From the NCBI GenBank assembly GCA_030615435.1, contig JAUWZH010000095.1:1-9002 (forward strand): a stretch of 9,002 nt of DNA. The letters are read 5' to 3'. The translations under genes and the position numbers were made by a program. The DNA is from Candidatus Brocadiaceae bacterium (lineage in GTDB: Bacteria > Planctomycetota > Brocadiia > SM23-32). Position 1 is the stretch's first letter. Each line of letters starts with the position of its first letter. The notes beneath the pieces were generated by a model. That model worked only from the letters and a program-made list of their open reading frames with translations, was not told the origin of the DNA and did no database searches. Shown one piece after another: positions 5,803 through 9,002 of the stretch.

Positions 5803-7479
5803 TCAGAACTCCATCCGCTCGAACGCCCGGATTCCAGCCCTCATCGGAACCAGGCAGGCGACGGCTGCCAGGACCACCTCCAGGCACAGGCATACCGTTG
5901 CGACAATGTGGAAATCCCGACCGACCAGGACTCCTGTGGCGTGGAGATGCAGGGGGATGGCGATGAGCAACAGGGAAGCGAGAATGAAGAAAATGCTGCA
6001 GACGAGGTTGAACGTCCCCCCGAAGCTTCCCACTATCTGAGAGGGGTTGTCGGAGCGCATGTTGGGATAGACGGCCCCGAGGCCCACAGCAAGCCCGTTC
6101 AACCCGCAGCACACGCACAGCACAACCAGCATGTGCATGGCAATGATCCAACCTTCCAGGCCGAGCATCATGTCGCTGAGCACAATGAGGCTCCCGCTGA
6201 GCAGCAAGGAGCCGGCTGCAGCGAAGAAGAACTTGCCCCACAGCACTGTGCTGCGCCGCATGGGGATCATCCCCACGATCCAGATGCGGCGCCCTTCGAG
6301 GCTGAGCTGGGGATAAATGAAGCGGCTGGTGAGGGTCGAGAGGGTGAGGCAGGTCGCCCCCAGGTTCAGCAGCGCCACCAGGTTTTGCCAGTATGGCGCG
6401 AGCGTGGTAAAGCCGAAGCGGGGCAGGTTCACCACGTAGAGGGACAAAAGGCCGAAGAACAACAGAGTCTGTGACCACTGGGTCGGGTCCCTGCGGAACG
6501 TTTTTGCGTCCTTGAGCACGAGCAGGCGCAGGTTCACAGGGAGGAAGAAAAGGACCGCCGCCAGGAGGCGGTCCAGGATGCTCTGTGCTTTGATCTTGCG
6601 GCTCTCGGAGCGGCGCATCTGGCTCGAGGCGAGCGCAGGCAGGTAAAGGGATTTGCCGAGCCGGCAAGCCAACATGGCGAAGAACATGACGTTGGACAAC
6701 AGCAGCAGCAGCAGGAACACGGCGCGACGCGGCACGGCCCGTCCCGAGGCAAGTATGCCTTCGCTGACCCAGTAGCTGGGCAGAGCCCAGTGCTGGCAGA
6801 AAGCTATGCGGTCCATGATCTGCTTGAAGCCGGCTTCTGTCAAGAGCACCGTGGGGCGTTGGGCGAGCATGAACGTGACCCACAGCACCAGAACCCCCGC
6901 GACCACCGCCAGGAACAGGGCCAGGGTCAGTGTCCTGCGTCGCGGTACCACCAGCGGCACTAACAGCGCTACAATCGCCCCCGCCACCATGGGCAGGCCC
7001 ATCATCGTGATGGCAAGCAACAGCGAAAGAACGTAGAAATACCACGGCACCTGCTGTGCAATGCCATAGGCAAGGACCATCGGCATGACAAGAGTGCCCA
7101 TCCCCCAGGCGCTGAACAGGATGGATTCCGCCCCCTTGTAGATGAAGATGCTCTCGGCGTGGATCGGCAGGGAGAGAAGGAACGAGGCCTCCTCATCCCG
7201 GTAGAAGGAGCTGTAGCAGATGATCGCATTGCTGATGCTCATCATCGCCAGCAATGCGAGGAAAAAGAAGGCGAACAGGTAGTCGCTGAGGATTTCGGTC
7301 AGGCCCTCGAACCTGCCGAGGAAGAGGAAAACTTGCAGGAACATGGCGAACATCAGGCACCAGAACACCAGTGCCGCAGAGCTCATCACGGTCACGCGCA
7401 GCTTCGAGCCCCTGAAGAACGTCCGCGCCGCCCTCGCGGCAAGCCGGAGCCTGAGTCGTGCGAGATGGGCGAGTTCCAT
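5803..7479 (-). CDS. ABC-2-type transporter permease, substrate unknown
   Basis: A 558-residue polytopic membrane protein with about twelve hydrophobic segments, roughly at residues 33-55, 65-90, 122-141, 146-176, 182-205, 252-273, 337-352, 365-385, 414-435, 444-470, 489-511 and 524-545. Charged cytoplasmic stretches include SFYRDEEASFLLSLPI (91-106) and SLEGRRIWIVGMIP (393-406), a spacing seen twice and typical of exporters built from two similar halves. YPNMRSDNPSQIVGSFGG (471-488) is also common in such permeases. It lies just downstream of an ABC ATPase on the same strand, so the pair should form an ATP-driven exporter in the inner membrane. The ATG at 7479 leaves 48 bases after the ATPase stop. 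An in-frame GTG at 7518 would shorten this to 9, but its preceding residues look less natural and its spacing to a Shine-Dalgarno is poor. I do not recognise the substrate; the fit to the putative ABC exporter family (PF16962-like) is a guess. Confidence 0.85.
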   Translation of the reverse strand: MELAHLARLRLRLAARAARTFFRGSKLRVTVMSSAALVFWCLMFAMFLQVFLFLGRFEGLTEILSDYLFAFFFLALLAMMSISNAIICYSSFYRDEEASFLLSLPIHAESIFIYKGAESILFSAWGMGTLVMPMVLAYGIAQQVPWYFYVLSLLLAITMMGLPMVAGAIVALLVPLVVPRRRTLTLALFLAVVAGVLVLWVTFMLAQRPTVLLTEAGFKQIMDRIAFCQHWALPSYWVSEGILASGRAVPRRAVFLLLLLLSNVMFFAMLACRLGKSLYLPALASSQMRRSESRKIKAQSILDRLLAAVLFFLPVNLRLLVLKDAKTFRRDPTQWSQTLLFFGLLSLYVVNLPRFGFTTLAPYWQNLVALLNLGATCLTLSTLTSRFIYPQLSLEGRRIWIVGMIPMRRSTVLWGKFFFAAAGSLLLSGSLIVLSDMMLGLEGWIIAMHMLVVLCVCCGLNGLAVGLGAVYPNMRSDNPSQIVGSFGGTFNLVCSIFFILASLLLIAIPLHLHATGVLVGRDFHIVATVCLCLEVVLAAVACLVPMRAGIRAFERMEF

Positions 7480-7527
7480 GGTCCCCCGTTCCGAGTCCAA
7501 AACGCAAGAGCCCACCACCTCGCCGCC

Positions 7528-8242
<715 letters not shown>

Positions 8243-8250
<8 letters not shown>

Positions 8251-9002
8251 CGTGGCCGTTCCCTCCCTCACACAATGCACGGCGGCACGCTTCGAGGGCC
8301 ATCCGCGGGGTTATGCGCCTCATGCATCGGTGGTCGCGCGTGCAGACCTTTTGCTGGCACGGACTGCATTCCACCTCCACACGCAATACCTGGTCATGAG
8401 GCAGGTGGCTGGTGGAGTAATCCGGATGGGTCGGGCCCATCAGACAGACCGTCGGCACGCCGAGCGCCACGCCGTAGTGCCGGGGCCCGGAGTCCGTGGT
8501 CACCAGCAGGCTGCTGAGGCCGAGAATGCACTTGAGCAGATGAAGGTCTATTCTGCGGCCGGTCAAATCTATGATGGGGACAGGGGATTTCTCGGCGATA
8601 CGCCGCACCATGGCTCCGTCCCCGGGGGCCCCGATGCACGCCACCTGCGCCCCGTATTCCTCCTGGAGCATCCCGGCGAGCATCGCAAACCGCTCCTCTG
8701 GCCAGAGCTTCGAAGGCCCGAATGCCGCCCCCGGATGACGCAGGAAAAGCGGGCGCCGTGCGTCCACCCCGGCCTCTTTGAGGATGGCGCGGCTTGCGCG
8801 CATGTCTTGCTCGGCGAACGGAAGCTCGGTTCGCCGGCTATCGGGGCGAAGCCCGAGGGCCCGGCAGAGTCCCAGGTAATAATCCACCATATACGTGGGC
8901 CTGAACCGCCCGTCCTTCGAGGGCAGGGGCAGGGGGTCGGTCAACAAAGGGCGCCTCATGTCGCGAACGTAACCCACGCGCCTCCGCACGCCCCCCAGAC
9001 GC
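8243..9002 (-). CDS. waaF: glycosyltransferase family 9, heptosyltransferase II-like, N-terminus beyond the window
   Basis: Family 9 enzymes transfer ADP-heptose to the inner core of lipopolysaccharide at the cytoplasmic side of the inner membrane. The frame is open to the right edge with 252 codons visible. A GTG at 8989 exists but is unlikely to be the start, because the preceding codons continue and the N-terminal half of the fold is missing. Visible signatures, counted from the first whole codon: YVRDMRRPLLTDPL (11-24), HPGAAFGPSKLWPEERFA (89-106), IGAPGD (123-128), IDLTG (144-148), TTDSGPRHYGVALGVPTVC (168-186) and MGPTHPDYST (188-197). A cysteine cluster follows at C212, C215, C220 and C226, seen in many WaaF-like proteins. 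The acceptor may be heptose II or another sugar; related paralogues are hard to tell apart, so the symbol is tentative. It is first in the visible cluster with the ABC exporter. Confidence 0.88.

Noticed and set aside
5765..7045. 426-codon minus-strand frame within the permease gene
   Set aside because: It is an out-of-frame reading of the permease, rich in histidine, proline and arginine; the membrane-protein frame is clearly the coding one.
8251..8280. Ten-codon N-terminal extension of the ABC ATPase
   Set aside because: It lies inside the heptosyltransferase coding end and is not part of the family's usual N-terminus; the ATG at 8250 fits better.
8987..8989. GTG as the start of the heptosyltransferase
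   Set aside because: The frame stays open to the window edge and the family needs a further N-terminal domain, so the real start is outside the window.

Overview
The window is GC-rich bacterial chromosomal DNA with ordinary housekeeping and cell-envelope genes. A heptosyltransferase of the lipopolysaccharide type, a lipoprotein with a clean lipobox and an O-antigen ligase/polymerase-like membrane protein together point to a diderm (Gram-negative) bacterium. The TPR-tailed ligase and the rather generic ABC exporter recall uncultivated groups such as Planctomycetota or other PVC-like lineages. That placement is an impression, not something the sequence proves.

Layout from left to right. Minus strand: dprA (positions 1-1052, cut by the left edge) lies downstream of aroB (1185-2279), so the transcript order is aroB then dprA. 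A roughly 555-base intergenic region (2280-2834) follows, between divergent aroB and the next gene. It holds likely promoters for both sides and a dense G-run tract able to form a G-quadruplex. Plus strand: a 798-residue multi-pass O-antigen ligase/polymerase family protein with a C-terminal TPR region (2835-5231). Then a tRNA-Thr(CGU) gene on the minus strand (5243-5317) with its own well-formed promoter, and a small plus-strand DUF1425/YcfL-like lipoprotein (5389-5772). From 5803 to the right edge a minus-strand cluster reads inward: heptosyltransferase (8243 to beyond 9002), ABC ATPase (7528-8250, start overlapping the previous stop) and a 12-helix-class ABC permease (5803-7479).

The heptosyltransferase, ATPase and permease are tightly packed and probably form one operon. 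The ligase, lipoprotein and heptosyltransferase share an envelope theme. AroB (shikimate pathway) and DprA (protection of incoming single-stranded DNA) are housekeeping genes with no evident functional link to it. No mobile element, CRISPR array, phage gene or toxin-antitoxin pair was seen. No clearly new biological system was found; the findings are modest points of genome organisation and domain architecture.
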